A stretch of DNA of 64,000 nt from Dehalococcoidia bacterium. GTDB lineage: Bacteria; Chloroflexota; Dehalococcoidia; SpSt-223. The notes beneath the pieces are model-generated. The model was not told the DNA's origin. It saw only the letters and a program-made list of their open reading frames with translations, and did not search any database. Both the position numbers and the translations under genes were made by a program. How positions within the stretch are numbered: position 1 is the stretch's first letter; each line of letters begins with the position of its first letter. Below, one piece after another: positions 53,754-62,213 of this stretch. The stretch covers positions 686,128 through 750,127 of the forward strand of contig BPIC01000001.1 in NCBI GenBank assembly GCA_026003895.1, in the 5' to 3' direction.

Positions 53754-55316
53754 TTACTCCCAGCGCATTGCGACGTAGTAGCGCGCGTCTGAGCCGCCGA
53801 CCGGGAAGACCAAGCCTTTCTTGAGGGCGCTCGGCGTGAACGGCTGAACGAGGAAGAGCGAGACGGCTTCGGCGTGGAGCCGCGCGGCCGCCTGTTGGTA
53901 GAGGCGCGCGCGCTGCTCGCGATCCAGCGTGGTCTTCGCCTGCTGGTAGAGCCGGTCGAACTCGGCGTCCTCCCACCGGCGACCGCGGTCCCAGGTGAAG
54001 TCGCTGCTGAACCAGCGATAGACGCTCTGTGCCTCGAAAGTCTGGTCCCAGTTCAGCACCTGCATCCAAATGGCGGCGTTCTTCTGGTCGTTGTTGTTCT
54101 CCTGAGTCCAGATTGCTAGCTCGCGGATCTGGACGTTCGCGGTGATCCCGACGTCGCGGAGTTGCCCTTGAACGAGCTCAGCAAGGTCCTTCGGGGTGGT
54201 GCCAGTGGTCGCGTGCGTCATGGCCACGGTGAACCCGTTCGCGTAGCCGGCTTCGGCGAGCAACTGCCGGGCGCGTGCTGGGTCGAAGGGATACGGCTGG
54301 AGACTCGCGTTGTGGCCGAGCGCCGCCGGGCCTAGCAAGTGGCTGTCCACCCGCCCAGAGCCGCCGTAAATCGCTTGGATGATGGCTTCCTTGTCGATGG
54401 CGTAGTTGATGGCCAGCCGCACCCGCCGATCAGCGGTCGGCCCGTTTCGCGTGTCGAGGAGATAGCTGACGGTGGCGTTGCCGGCTCCGCGCTGGATGGT
54501 GAACCCGGCCGACTCCAACTGGCGGACTGCGCTGGTGGGAATGCCCGCCGCCATGTCGACTTGGCCCGTCTGGAGCGCCGCGACTCGCTGCGACGCCTCG
54601 GGCACGAAGCGAAGCTCGAGCTCTTTCACCTTGGGGCGTCCGCGTGGGGAGCGATGCTCGGCGCCCATTGCCTCGTAGACATTCGCGATCTGATAGTCGG
54701 TCGACACCACCCGGAAGGGGCCGCTTCCGATCGGCTTGCGGAAGAACTCGTCGGGCCCCTGCTCACGCAGCTCGCGTATCGGGGTGACCATGGCGAGCCC
54801 GATCACGGCAGGGAACGTCGGGTCAACGAGTTTCATCGTGAACGTGATCGTCTTGCCCGCGCCATCGAAGCGGTCGACGCTGTTAAACAGCGCGAGAGCC
54901 GGGAGCCGCTCATTTGGGTCGCTGTAGCGCCGGAAGGTGCCAAGCACATCATCGAGCGTGACTGGGCGGCCGTTGTGGAAGGTCCAGTCGCCAAGCGTGA
55001 ATTCCCACGTCTTGTCGTCGACCGTCCGCCACGAGGTGGCCAAGGCGGGTTGCACCTGACCCTTGTCGTCGATGAAGGTGAGCCCGTCGAACGCCGGCCA
55101 GATCGTCGCGAGGGAGGCGCTCACCGTCGCTCGGCCTGTCTCCATGCTGGCGATGGTCTGAGCACCGATGGCGATCGTGACTTTGCCAGTCGGCCCGGCA
55201 GCGGCCGGCGGCGGGGCTGGTGCAGCGGTCGGCGCGGTTGGGGAGCAGGCGACGAGAGCGCTAAGCGCGAGGAGCGACACTGGAGAGGCCAACCGGCCGA
55301 GGCTGCGCGGGATCAT
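53754..55316 (-). CDS. ABC transporter substrate-binding lipoprotein, family 5 (second copy)
   Basis: A 520-residue SBP_bac_5 protein. The lipobox ALVACS follows a normal signal, then comes an Ala/Pro tether. Landmarks are DDVLGTFRRYSDP, KPIGSGPFRVVS, RRVRLAINYAIDKEAIIQAIY and FDPARARQLLAEAGYANGF. It is similar in plan to the protein at 25014 but clearly distinct. Again no permease or ATPase is adjacent. It is divergent from the membrane protein at 55403. Confidence 0.9.
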   Translation of the reverse strand: MIPRSLGRLASPVSLLALSALVACSPTAPTAAPAPPPAAAGPTGKVTIAIGAQTIASMETGRATVSASLATIWPAFDGLTFIDDKGQVQPALATSWRTVDDKTWEFTLGDWTFHNGRPVTLDDVLGTFRRYSDPNERLPALALFNSVDRFDGAGKTITFTMKLVDPTFPAVIGLAMVTPIRELREQGPDEFFRKPIGSGPFRVVSTDYQIANVYEAMGAEHRSPRGRPKVKELELRFVPEASQRVAALQTGQVDMAAGIPTSAVRQLESAGFTIQRGAGNATVSYLLDTRNGPTADRRVRLAINYAIDKEAIIQAIYGGSGRVDSHLLGPAALGHNASLQPYPFDPARARQLLAEAGYANGFTVAMTHATTGTTPKDLAELVQGQLRDVGITANVQIRELAIWTQENNNDQKNAAIWMQVLNWDQTFEAQSVYRWFSSDFTWDRGRRWEDAEFDRLYQQAKTTLDREQRARLYQQAAARLHAEAVSLFLVQPFTPSALKKGLVFPVGGSDARYYVAMRWE

Positions 55317-55390
55317 GGTTTGCCCTCACATGATGTATCGTGCATAGCATTTTAATTCGCCGATGCAAATGATTGCTTTCTCGGGTCTAC

Positions 55391-55396
55391 TAGAAT
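55391..55396 (+). promoter_or_regulatory. Candidate -10 box for the gene at 55403
   Basis: TAGAAT ends 6 nt before the ATG and there is no ribosome site, so the mRNA would be leaderless. No -35 at 15-18 nt is convincing. Confidence 0.4.
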
Positions 55397-55402
55397 CCCG
55401 CC

Positions 55403-56167
55403 ATGCCGACCTACGAACGCCTCTTCCTCCCCGTGAGCCTCGCGCTCGTCGGGCTGGCCTTCTCGCTTGTCGTTCAGCCCCCGTGGTTCTGGTTCGTCGC
55501 CGCGGCCGTGGTCGGGGTCGTCTGCGTCGGCACCGATTCGCTCGTTCGGGCGCACCCGAAGCATTACCTGCACGATGTCACGCAATCGCTGTTCTTCTGG
55601 ATTTTGCCGGCGCTGATCGCACTCGGGGCGGCGCTCTTTTTGCGCCTGTTTGGCGGTGGGCTGCCGGTGGTTGGTGGACTGGCGTTGACGGCGGTGCTGC
55701 TCACGCTGGTGATGCTGGCCGAATATCTCTCGGTCGATCCGCGCGAGCCGTCCTTTGCGGTGGCGCGCCTCGCCCTCAATTTGGCGACCTACCTTGCCGC
55801 TTTCTCGCTGTACACCGCGATCTACGCCACGAAAGAACGCAGCCTCTATACCGCAACGACGGCGACATTGGTGAGCACGCTGCTGGCGATCGAGCTGTAC
55901 CGCTCGGCGGATGCGCCGCCTCGCCGGACTTGGCTGTACGCGATTATCACCGGCCTGATGGTCGGCGAAGTGACGTGGGGCCTGAACTACTGGCCGATCG
56001 GCGGCTTGGCAGGCGGCGTCATTCTCCTACTTGTCTTCTACGCAATCAGCGGTCTGATCCAGCACCATCTGCTCGGCCGGCTCAACCGCGGCGTCCTCGT
56101 CGAGTTTGGAGTCGTTGGCGCGGCCGGCATGCTGATCCTCGCCAACTCAAATTTCTGGGTGCGATGA
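55403..56167 (+). CDS. Polytopic membrane protein, DUF5656-like
   Basis: A 254-residue integral membrane protein with about seven or eight helices. Short loops carry HPKHYLHDVTQSLFF, KERSLYTATTATLVS and MVGEVTWGLNYWPIGGLAGG. The last includes the Trp/Gly pattern I associate with DUF5656 proteins of Chloroflexota. The function is unknown. It overlaps rfaE2 by ATGA, which suggests a link to heptose activation or the cell envelope. Its ATG sits just after a -10-like box. Confidence 0.6.
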   Translation: MPTYERLFLPVSLALVGLAFSLVVQPPWFWFVAAAVVGVVCVGTDSLVRAHPKHYLHDVTQSLFFWILPALIALGAALFLRLFGGGLPVVGGLALTAVLLTLVMLAEYLSVDPREPSFAVARLALNLATYLAAFSLYTAIYATKERSLYTATTATLVSTLLAIELYRSADAPPRRTWLYAIITGLMVGEVTWGLNYWPIGGLAGGVILLLVFYAISGLIQHHLLGRLNRGVLVEFGVVGAAGMLILANSNFWVR

Positions 56168-56661
56168 ACGGGGTTCGGACACTGGCGGAGCTCGTCGCCT
56201 GGCGCGAAGACCTGCGCCGTCAAGGGAAGACGCTTGTCCTGACGAACGGCGTCTTCGACCTGCTCCATGTCGGGCACGTGCGCTACCTCGCGGCGGCGCG
56301 CCGGCTGGGGGATGCGCTGGTGGTAGCGGTGGATAGCGACGAGTCGGTGCGAGCCTTGGCGAAGGGCGTCGAGCGACCGCTGGTGCCGGCAAACGAGCGT
56401 GCCGAGGTCGTCGCCGCGCTCCGATCGGTCGATGCGGCCGTGGTCTTCGATGGGCCGACAGCGCGCGAGGTCGTCGCCGCCCTGCGGCCCGACATCTACG
56501 TGAAGGGTGGTGACTACGCCAACGGCGCGAAGCCGCTACCCGAAGCGGAGGTCGTGGCGTCCTATGGTGGCCGGGTGGCCTTCGTTGATCTCGTGCCGGG
56601 ACGTTCAACCACCGATCTGGTCGCTAAGTTGCGGCGCGCCCTCGGAGTCGAGGGCACGTAG
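56164..56661 (+). CDS. rfaE2: Heptose 1-phosphate adenylyltransferase (RfaE domain II)
   Basis: A 165-residue nucleotidyltransferase. LTNGVFDLLHVGHVRYL contains the HxGH motif, VAVDSDESVRALKG-type sequence follows, and YVKGGDYAN and VPGRSTTDLVAKL match RfaE domain II/HldC. It attaches AMP to D-glycero-manno-heptose 1-phosphate to give ADP-heptose. It is a stand-alone version without the kinase domain. With GmhA and the GmhB fusion at 7-14 kb it supplies three of the four steps of the pathway. Its last 57 bp overlap the facing FHA gene. Confidence 0.92.
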   Translation: MNGVRTLAELVAWREDLRRQGKTLVLTNGVFDLLHVGHVRYLAAARRLGDALVVAVDSDESVRALAKGVERPLVPANERAEVVAALRSVDAAVVFDGPTAREVVAALRPDIYVKGGDYANGAKPLPEAEVVASYGGRVAFVDLVPGRSTTDLVAKLRRALGVEGT

Positions 56662-57627
56662 CCGCGACGTCAGCTCCTGCACGAGCCGGACGAGCGCGGC
56701 GTAGCGGGCCGCGTCACGCGAAACGTTGACGAGGAGTCCGAGGTCGTTCGGCGAGCTGGTGAGCCCGTCCAGATTGGTGAGCACGTCATCGATGCCGAGC
56801 CTGCTTGCCTGCGCCTCCATCTCATCGGCCAACTGGTGGATGCCTTGGCGAAGCTGCGAAAGGCGTTCGCGCGCCTCGTTCCGCTGGGCTTCGGCGTTTC
56901 CAAGTAGCGTTTCCAACTGCCCGGCGGCGTCGGTCACCGCCGAAACGTCACGCTGTAAGTCGGCAACTCGCGCGGCGAGGGTGGAGAGCGCGGTCCGCGC
57001 CTCGGCGACGGCGTCGGCGGATCCCTCCTCAGGCGCGGTCGGCGGGGCGGCGACATGCGCTTCGGCGATCATCGGGGACGCGTCACTCGGAGGCTCGTGA
57101 GGCGGCGCTTCCGATGGGAGTGCAGACTCGGCAGGCCGGTCGGAGAATGGCGCTGCGTCGGCCACCGTCTGCCCCCACGAGACACGCTCCTCGCCCGAGA
57201 AGGCGGCGCTGGACGCCCAAGCGCCCGGCTCGGGCTCGACTTCGGTCAGGTCGGTGTCGATCGGTGGCGATGCGAAGATCGCTGGCGCGTGCGGCTCGAC
57301 GATCGTTGCGCCCACGTCGTCGGTGAACTGCATGTGCACTTCACCGACCTGGATGACATCTCCGGAGCGGAGGACGACGGGGCCGCTGATCGCGCGGTGA
57401 TTGACGGCGGTGCCGTTGGTGCTTCCAAGGTCTTCGATCAAGAAATCGCCGTCGTAGAAAAAGATTCGGGCGTGCCGGCTCGAGACGGTCGGGTGGGCGA
57501 TGACGATGTCGCAGTCGGGCTGACGGCCAAGCGTTTGTTCAGGCTGGCGGAGCGCAAATTCCGATCCCAGTGCACTCTGCCCGGTCAGGACGGTCAGTCT
57601 CGCCTCGCGTGGAATGCCCCCGTGCAT
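56605..57627 (-). CDS. FHA-domain protein with coiled-coil tail
   Basis: A 340-residue protein. The N-terminal FHA domain (about 22-105: TLGRQPDCDIVI, VSSRHARIFFYDG, IEDLGSTNGTAVN) binds phosphothreonine peptides. The middle is acidic and Pro-rich. The C-terminal part (about 205-330) is a predicted coiled coil (ARTALSTLAARVADLQRDVSAV and further heptads). It is a natural partner for the Ser/Thr kinase at 26744. The gene runs convergently into rfaE2 with a 57-bp overlap, so the final residues are read on the opposite strand of that gene. Confidence 0.87.
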   Translation of the reverse strand: MHGGIPREARLTVLTGQSALGSEFALRQPEQTLGRQPDCDIVIAHPTVSSRHARIFFYDGDFLIEDLGSTNGTAVNHRAISGPVVLRSGDVIQVGEVHMQFTDDVGATIVEPHAPAIFASPPIDTDLTEVEPEPGAWASSAAFSGEERVSWGQTVADAAPFSDRPAESALPSEAPPHEPPSDASPMIAEAHVAAPPTAPEEGSADAVAEARTALSTLAARVADLQRDVSAVTDAAGQLETLLGNAEAQRNEARERLSQLRQGIHQLADEMEAQASRLGIDDVLTNLDGLTSSPNDLGLLVNVSRDAARYAALVRLVQELTSRLRALDSEGAPQLSDQIGG

Positions 57628-58151
57628 GGAGTCCTCTCTACCTCGTGGTTCGGCCGAAACGTTGACGCGCCGGGAGACCCGCTGGTTCCCGCCCGCGAGT
57701 CTACAGCGGTTTGCGACCGAAGTGTTCGCCTCGCACGCTGCCGGCCACGAATTTCGCGGCGGAATAGCCGAAGGATGGCTCGGACGACATCGTCCACGAA
57801 GGCGAGCACGGCTGCGACGAACCCTTCCGGCTGAGTGGCGACGACGGGATGCTCAAGCCGCCTCGATGGTGAGGTGGCGGTCGCCCGGGTTGCGTCGCGA
57901 GAAGCTCCCCACTTCGGCGTCGTCCTTCCGGACGAACGGGCGAGGGAACCGCCGGCTGGCTCGTCTCGGCGTGGTCACGTTGGCAGACGCGCAGCGTGCC
58001 AATGGATGCGGGGACCATGCGGTGAGCGCGACAGGCCCCTATCCACCGGGCAGCGGCGGCTAGAGATGCGGCAAGCGCGAGGAGATGTCACCCCGGCAGC
58101 GGAGGGCGGCAGACGAAGGCTGACACCGGCAATCTCACGGTGCATGCGAGG
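57628..58151. other. 524-bp stretch without a clear gene
   Basis: No frame has a normal start and a recognisable domain. On the minus strand, about 57690-57830, one frame reads like the end of an alpha/beta hydrolase (LEHPVVATQPEGFVAAVLAFVDD), perhaps a remnant. The sequence also holds the promoter region of the FHA gene on the minus strand and the 3' flank of the tRNA. Confidence 0.4.
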
Positions 58152-58224
<73 letters not shown>

Positions 58225-58365
58225 GAGGGGCAGAACAATCCCCCGCCGCAGCGGGGGATGCCGAATCTTAGCGAGGTGCGCGGTTCCCCGTCAACCAGCG
58301 GCGCGTTGTTCGTCCCGCAGGCGCGTGGTACCATTGGTTCAGGGCCCGGCAGGAGTAGGGATCTC

Positions 58366-59082
58366 GTGAACGTGCAGCTCGCCCCCGTTCCCTGGGGCCT
58401 TCGGGATGTCATCCTCGCTCTCGTCGCTGCGCTTGTCCTCGTGCTCGTGGTCGTCGGCGGTGCCCTTGGTGGACTGTTCGTGTTCCGCACCATCGTCGAC
58501 GTTTCGCCGTTCGCCCGGCCGGTTTCGATTGCCGCAATCGCGATCTACCAGATCGGCTTCCTCGGCATCGCCCTTGTAATCGCGCGGCGGCGCGGCGGCC
58601 TAGCAGCGCTCGGCTTTCGTGCCTTTCCGCCTGCGGCACTGCTCGCGGTTGCCACGTTGCTGTTCCTCGGCCTTCTCGTCCAGATTGCATATGGCCTCCT
58701 CCTCCAGTCGCTTGGGATTGGCCAAGAGAATCCCCAACGAATCGACCTCCTTGTAGGCGCAACACCCGTGTCGCTCGCCATCGCCCTACTCAGTGGAGCG
58801 GTGCTGGCGCCGATCGCAGAAGAGACCTTTTTTCGTGGTCTGGTGCTGACCGGGCTGATCGCCCGGCTCGGAGTGACGGGCGCGGTCGCCGTCAGCTCGG
58901 CGCTGTTTGCGGCTGCACACCTCGTGCCGCAAGTGATCCCGCCGATCTTCATCCTCGGCGTGCTGCTGGCGATCCTGCGGCTGTGGTCTGGCTCGCTTTG
59001 GCCGCCGATCGCGCTCCACGCTGCGTTTAACGCGATTTCGTTGCTCGCGGTCTTCGCCGTCGCCCAAACGACCGCTGCGTAG
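58366..59082 (+). CDS. CPBP-family intramembrane metalloprotease
   Basis: A 238-residue membrane protein with six or seven helices. Family motif 1 is APIAEETFFRGLV (EExxxR), motif 2 SALFAAAHL with the His, and motif 3 ALHAAFNAIS with the HxxxN pattern. Members are CAAX-type proteases or bacteriocin-immunity-like proteins. The substrate is unknown. GTG 58366 is preceded by AGGAG at 10 bp. Confidence 0.85.
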   Translation: MNVQLAPVPWGLRDVILALVAALVLVLVVVGGALGGLFVFRTIVDVSPFARPVSIAAIAIYQIGFLGIALVIARRRGGLAALGFRAFPPAALLAVATLLFLGLLVQIAYGLLLQSLGIGQENPQRIDLLVGATPVSLAIALLSGAVLAPIAEETFFRGLVLTGLIARLGVTGAVAVSSALFAAAHLVPQVIPPIFILGVLLAILRLWSGSLWPPIALHAAFNAISLLAVFAVAQTTAA

Positions 59083-59218
59083 CACCGGGGCTGGCCAATG
59101 CACCACGTTCACCTCGTCGCTCGGTCAGACGAAGCGATGAACCGCTATGATGGGGACGCACTGGCTGGGACCGGACCCTGCAGGCCCAGTGGCGAGGCGT
59201 GACCGAGACAGGGGAGCT

Positions 59219-60019
59219 ATGACGAGATTGGAAACGGCGCTCCGTGCGCTGCGCACCCGGGGACGCACCGGCTTGATCCCCTACTTCCCGGTGGGCTTTC
59301 CCCACGCCGATTCGACTCTTGCGCTCGTGGCTGCCGCCGCGGCTGCCGGCGCGGATGCGATCGAGCTTGGCATCCCGTTCAGCGACCCGCTCGCAGACGG
59401 ATCGACGATCCAGCGTGCGACGACCCGGGCGCTCCAGAATGGGGTTACGCTCGGCGTCTGCCTCGAGGCGGTCCGGGCCGCGCGAGCGAGCGGCCAAACG
59501 ATTCCGCTGCTCTTGATGGGCTACTACAACCCGATCTTGCGCTACGGGGTCGACCGATTTGCACGGGAAGCGGGCGCGGCCGGCCTCGACGGCTGTATCG
59601 TGCCCGACCTGCCGCCTGAGGAAGCCAGCGAATTGCGTGCGGCGCTCGAATCCGCTGGAATCGCGCTCGTGCCGATGGTTGCGCCGACCAGCACCGACGA
59701 GCGTCTGCGGCTTGCCGCCGCCGTCGCGAGCGGCTTCGTCTACTGCGTGAGCGTGACAGGCGTCACCGGAGCGCGGCGCGAGCTGCCGCCCGAATTGCCT
59801 GGTTTCATCGCTCGCGTCCGTGCCGTCACCGACTTGCCGATTGCCGTGGGCTTCGGCGTCAGCACGTCGGAGCACGTGGAGCAGGTCGGCCAGCTCGCCG
59901 ACCTCGCGATTGTTGGCAGTGCTGTGGTCGATCGGGTGGACTGCCCCACCACGGCCGAGGCGGCCCAAGCGCTCAGCGAGTACCTGCGTGAGTTGCGCGG
60001 GGCGGTGGCAGCGCGATGA
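59219..60019 (+). CDS. trpA: Tryptophan synthase alpha chain
   Basis: A 266-residue TIM barrel that cleaves indole-3-glycerol phosphate to indole for TrpB. The catalytic Glu is in DAIELGIPFSDPLADGSTIQ and the catalytic Asp in GLDGCIVPDLPPEE. The phosphate-binding loops VTGVTGARR and VGFGVST are intact. ATG 59219 has GGGGAGC just before it. It overlaps aroH by 4 nt. The other trp genes are not in the window. Confidence 0.95.
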   Translation: MTRLETALRALRTRGRTGLIPYFPVGFPHADSTLALVAAAAAAGADAIELGIPFSDPLADGSTIQRATTRALQNGVTLGVCLEAVRAARASGQTIPLLLMGYYNPILRYGVDRFAREAGAAGLDGCIVPDLPPEEASELRAALESAGIALVPMVAPTSTDERLRLAAAVASGFVYCVSVTGVTGARRELPPELPGFIARVRAVTDLPIAVGFGVSTSEHVEQVGQLADLAIVGSAVVDRVDCPTTAEAAQALSEYLRELRGAVAAR

Positions 60020-60399
60020 TGATGCGTGGCATTCGGGGCGCGACGACTGTCGATGAGAATACTCAGCGCGCCGTCCTCGCGGCGACGCGTGAACTGCTTT
60101 GCGAAATTGTCGACCGCAACACGATCGAGATTGAGCAGATCGCGGCCGTCTTTTTTACCACGACCCCGGATGTAACGGCTGAATTCCCAGCGGTCGGGGC
60201 GCGCCAACTCGGCTGGCATAATGTGCCGCTCATTTGCGGCCACGAAATGAACGTTCCCGGGGCGTTGCCCGGCTGCATTCGCGTTCTCGTGCTCGTCAAC
60301 ACCGAAAAGGCGCAGCACGAAATCGAGCACGTCTACTTGCGCGGAGCGGTCAACTTGCGCGCTGCGACGCCGCCAATCGAGGAGGAGCGTGGCGATTGA
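60016..60399 (+). CDS. aroH: Chorismate mutase, AroH class
   Basis: A 127-residue trimeric chorismate mutase that forms prephenate. GIRGATTVDENT at the N-terminus, VFFTTTPDVTAEFPAVGAR, the key Arg in GCIRVLVLVNTE, and YLRGAVNLR are the AroH-class signature (a barrel fold, not the helical AroQ type). It is coupled to trpA by ATGA and to scpA by an 11-nt overlap. This places aromatic amino acid enzymes and a condensin subunit on one transcript. Confidence 0.95.
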   Translation: MMMRGIRGATTVDENTQRAVLAATRELLCEIVDRNTIEIEQIAAVFFTTTPDVTAEFPAVGARQLGWHNVPLICGHEMNVPGALPGCIRVLVLVNTEKAQHEIEHVYLRGAVNLRAATPPIEEERGD

Positions 60400-61129
60400 G
60401 CTCGTGGATCGGCCACGCTTTGCCGTCCGGCTCGACGTCTTCGAAGGTCCGCTCGATCTCCTGCTCAACCTGATTGAACGCCGCGAGCTCGACATCTCCG
60501 TCGTTTCGCTCGTCGCCGTCACCGATCAGTTTCTCGCCTACCTCGACGCAAACGCGGTCGACCTCGACGAAATCGCTGCTTACCTCGTCGTCGCGGCCAA
60601 GCTGCTGCTGATCAAGTCGCTGCGGCTTCTTCCGCCCGCGCCCGCGCCGCCGGCTGAGGATGAGGGCGGTATCGACGCGGTCGACGCTGCGGACGCTCTC
60701 GCCCACCAACTTCGCGAGTATCGGCGCTTCAAAGCGGCCGCTGCGGCCCTCCGCGAGCGCGAGGAGCGCGGCCTGCGCGCTTGGCCACGGCGTGTCCCTC
60801 CCGCCGTGGAGCTGTCGCGCCACCTCGACATTCGGCTGCCTGCCGAAGGGTTAGTCCGGCTGCTTCTCGAGGCAACGCGGCGACATGTCCCTGCTGAAGC
60901 ACCGGCGCAGCAACCGCGCCTCACGGTCGCAGAGCAGATCACCGTGATTCGCCGGTTGGTCTCGCGCCACGGCACCCTGTCGTTTCGGGCTCTCGTCGGT
61001 CCCCGCGGCGGCATCGACGCGATCGTCGCGACGTTCCTCGCCATGCTCGAATTGGTGCGCCAAGGCGAGATCGCGATCGACCAGGCTGAGCCCTTCGGCG
61101 AGATCACGGTGCGGCGAGCCGGCGGGTAA
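60389..61129 (+). CDS. scpA: Segregation and condensation protein A
   Basis: A 246-residue kleisin that closes the SMC ring with ScpB. FEGPLDLLLNLIERRELDIS at the N-terminus is the family hallmark, YLVVAAKLLLIKSLRLLP follows, and the C-terminal winged helix contains VVTFLAMLELVRQGEIAI-like sequence (about 205-235). The start GTG 60389 has GAGGAGG upstream inside aroH. scpB lies at 50521 on the same strand but in a different transcript. Confidence 0.94.
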   Translation: MAIELVDRPRFAVRLDVFEGPLDLLLNLIERRELDISVVSLVAVTDQFLAYLDANAVDLDEIAAYLVVAAKLLLIKSLRLLPPAPAPPAEDEGGIDAVDAADALAHQLREYRRFKAAAAALREREERGLRAWPRRVPPAVELSRHLDIRLPAEGLVRLLLEATRRHVPAEAPAQQPRLTVAEQITVIRRLVSRHGTLSFRALVGPRGGIDAIVATFLAMLELVRQGEIAIDQAEPFGEITVRRAGG

Positions 61130-61288
61130 GCGGGCGTCTGGCCATTTCGCAGAACAAGCGTGGTCGAGATCGAGGAGCTCGTTCCGTCGTCCCCGGTGAC
61201 CTGCTCGCTGCGCTGGCTGCACTGCTGGCCGGTGCGGACGGGCAGGCTTGCCCACGGACGCCCCGTCGTCGACCAGACCAGCTGACCG

Positions 61289-62194
61289 CTAGCTGCGCCA
61301 AAAATCGGCGCGGGGGGAGCCAACAGCCACCGCTCGCTCGCCCGAACGGTCAAAGCTCAGTTGGGCGAGGCGCGTCTCCGCTTGGCGGAAGACAATCTCT
61401 GGCCGTCCACCGGACCACCGCAGGAGACACGACTCCGTCCGAGCGTAGACCGGCTGCTGAACGATCCAGATCTCGGCGCTGCGTGGTCGCGCCACTGCTT
61501 GGACGAACGCGTGCCCGACGAGCGGGGGAAAGGCCGGTTCAAGCGCTGGGCCGAGCCAAGCGACCGTCTCGCGGTCGGCCAGCGCCGTGCTCCGCTGCCG
61601 ATAGCCGACGGCGAGAAACGTCTCGCCGTCGGGATGCCAAGCGACGCCGGCGAAATCGCCGTCCGGTAGGTCGGCAATGACCGCGAGATCGTCGTCGCCC
61701 TCCCGGAAGCGATACAGCGCACCGTTGCCGGCGATGAGCGCCTCTGTGCCATCGGGCCGCCAAGCGACATCGCGAAGATGGGCACGGCCCCAGCCGATGG
61801 CGCGAGTCCGTCCGCCGGACCAAAGCAAGGCGAGCCCATCGTTCCCGACAATGAGGCAGCGGGTGCCGTCCGGATGCCACGCCGCGCGACGCAGATTGAC
61901 CGGTGTCAGGAGAGGGGTCGCCCGCGCCGTCTCCTCGACGACAACAATCGCGCCGGCGTTGCCAACCGCGATAGCCATGCCGCCATCCGGTCGCCATGCG
62001 ATGCCCCGCAGGCTCTCCCGCGTCGGGGGGTCGAGGGTTCGAACCTCTCGCCCAACGAAGGCGAGCGTCCCATGATTGCCGGCGACAAGCGCTCGTTCGC
62101 CGCCAGGTTGCCAAGCGGCGGCGCGGAGATCATGGCGACCGCCTGATTGAAACGAGCGCCAGTCGCCGCCATCGAGGATCCAACCCTGCCCCAT
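61289..62194 (-). CDS. Beta-propeller repeat protein
   Basis: A 301-residue protein made of at least five repeats of about 42 residues. Each has the pattern AWxPDGxxxLxVGNxGxL (examples AWRPDGGMAIAVGNAGAI, AWHPDGTRCLIVGNDG, AWRPDGTEALIAGNG). It is most like a WD40/YVTN-type propeller and has no signal peptide. It is presumably a cytoplasmic scaffold or has an uncatalogued function. HtpX is encoded 20 bp upstream on the same strand. Confidence 0.7.
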   Translation of the reverse strand: MGQGWILDGGDWRSFQSGGRHDLRAAAWQPGGERALVAGNHGTLAFVGREVRTLDPPTRESLRGIAWRPDGGMAIAVGNAGAIVVVEETARATPLLTPVNLRRAAWHPDGTRCLIVGNDGLALLWSGGRTRAIGWGRAHLRDVAWRPDGTEALIAGNGALYRFREGDDDLAVIADLPDGDFAGVAWHPDGETFLAVGYRQRSTALADRETVAWLGPALEPAFPPLVGHAFVQAVARPRSAEIWIVQQPVYARTESCLLRWSGGRPEIVFRQAETRLAQLSFDRSGERAVAVGSPRADFWRS

Positions 62195-62213
62195 TCGGCG
62201 TGCGGCAGCCGGC

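Noticed and set aside
61130-61288. Small gene between scpA and the propeller gene
   Set aside because: Open frames exist, but there is no ribosome site or recognisable sequence.
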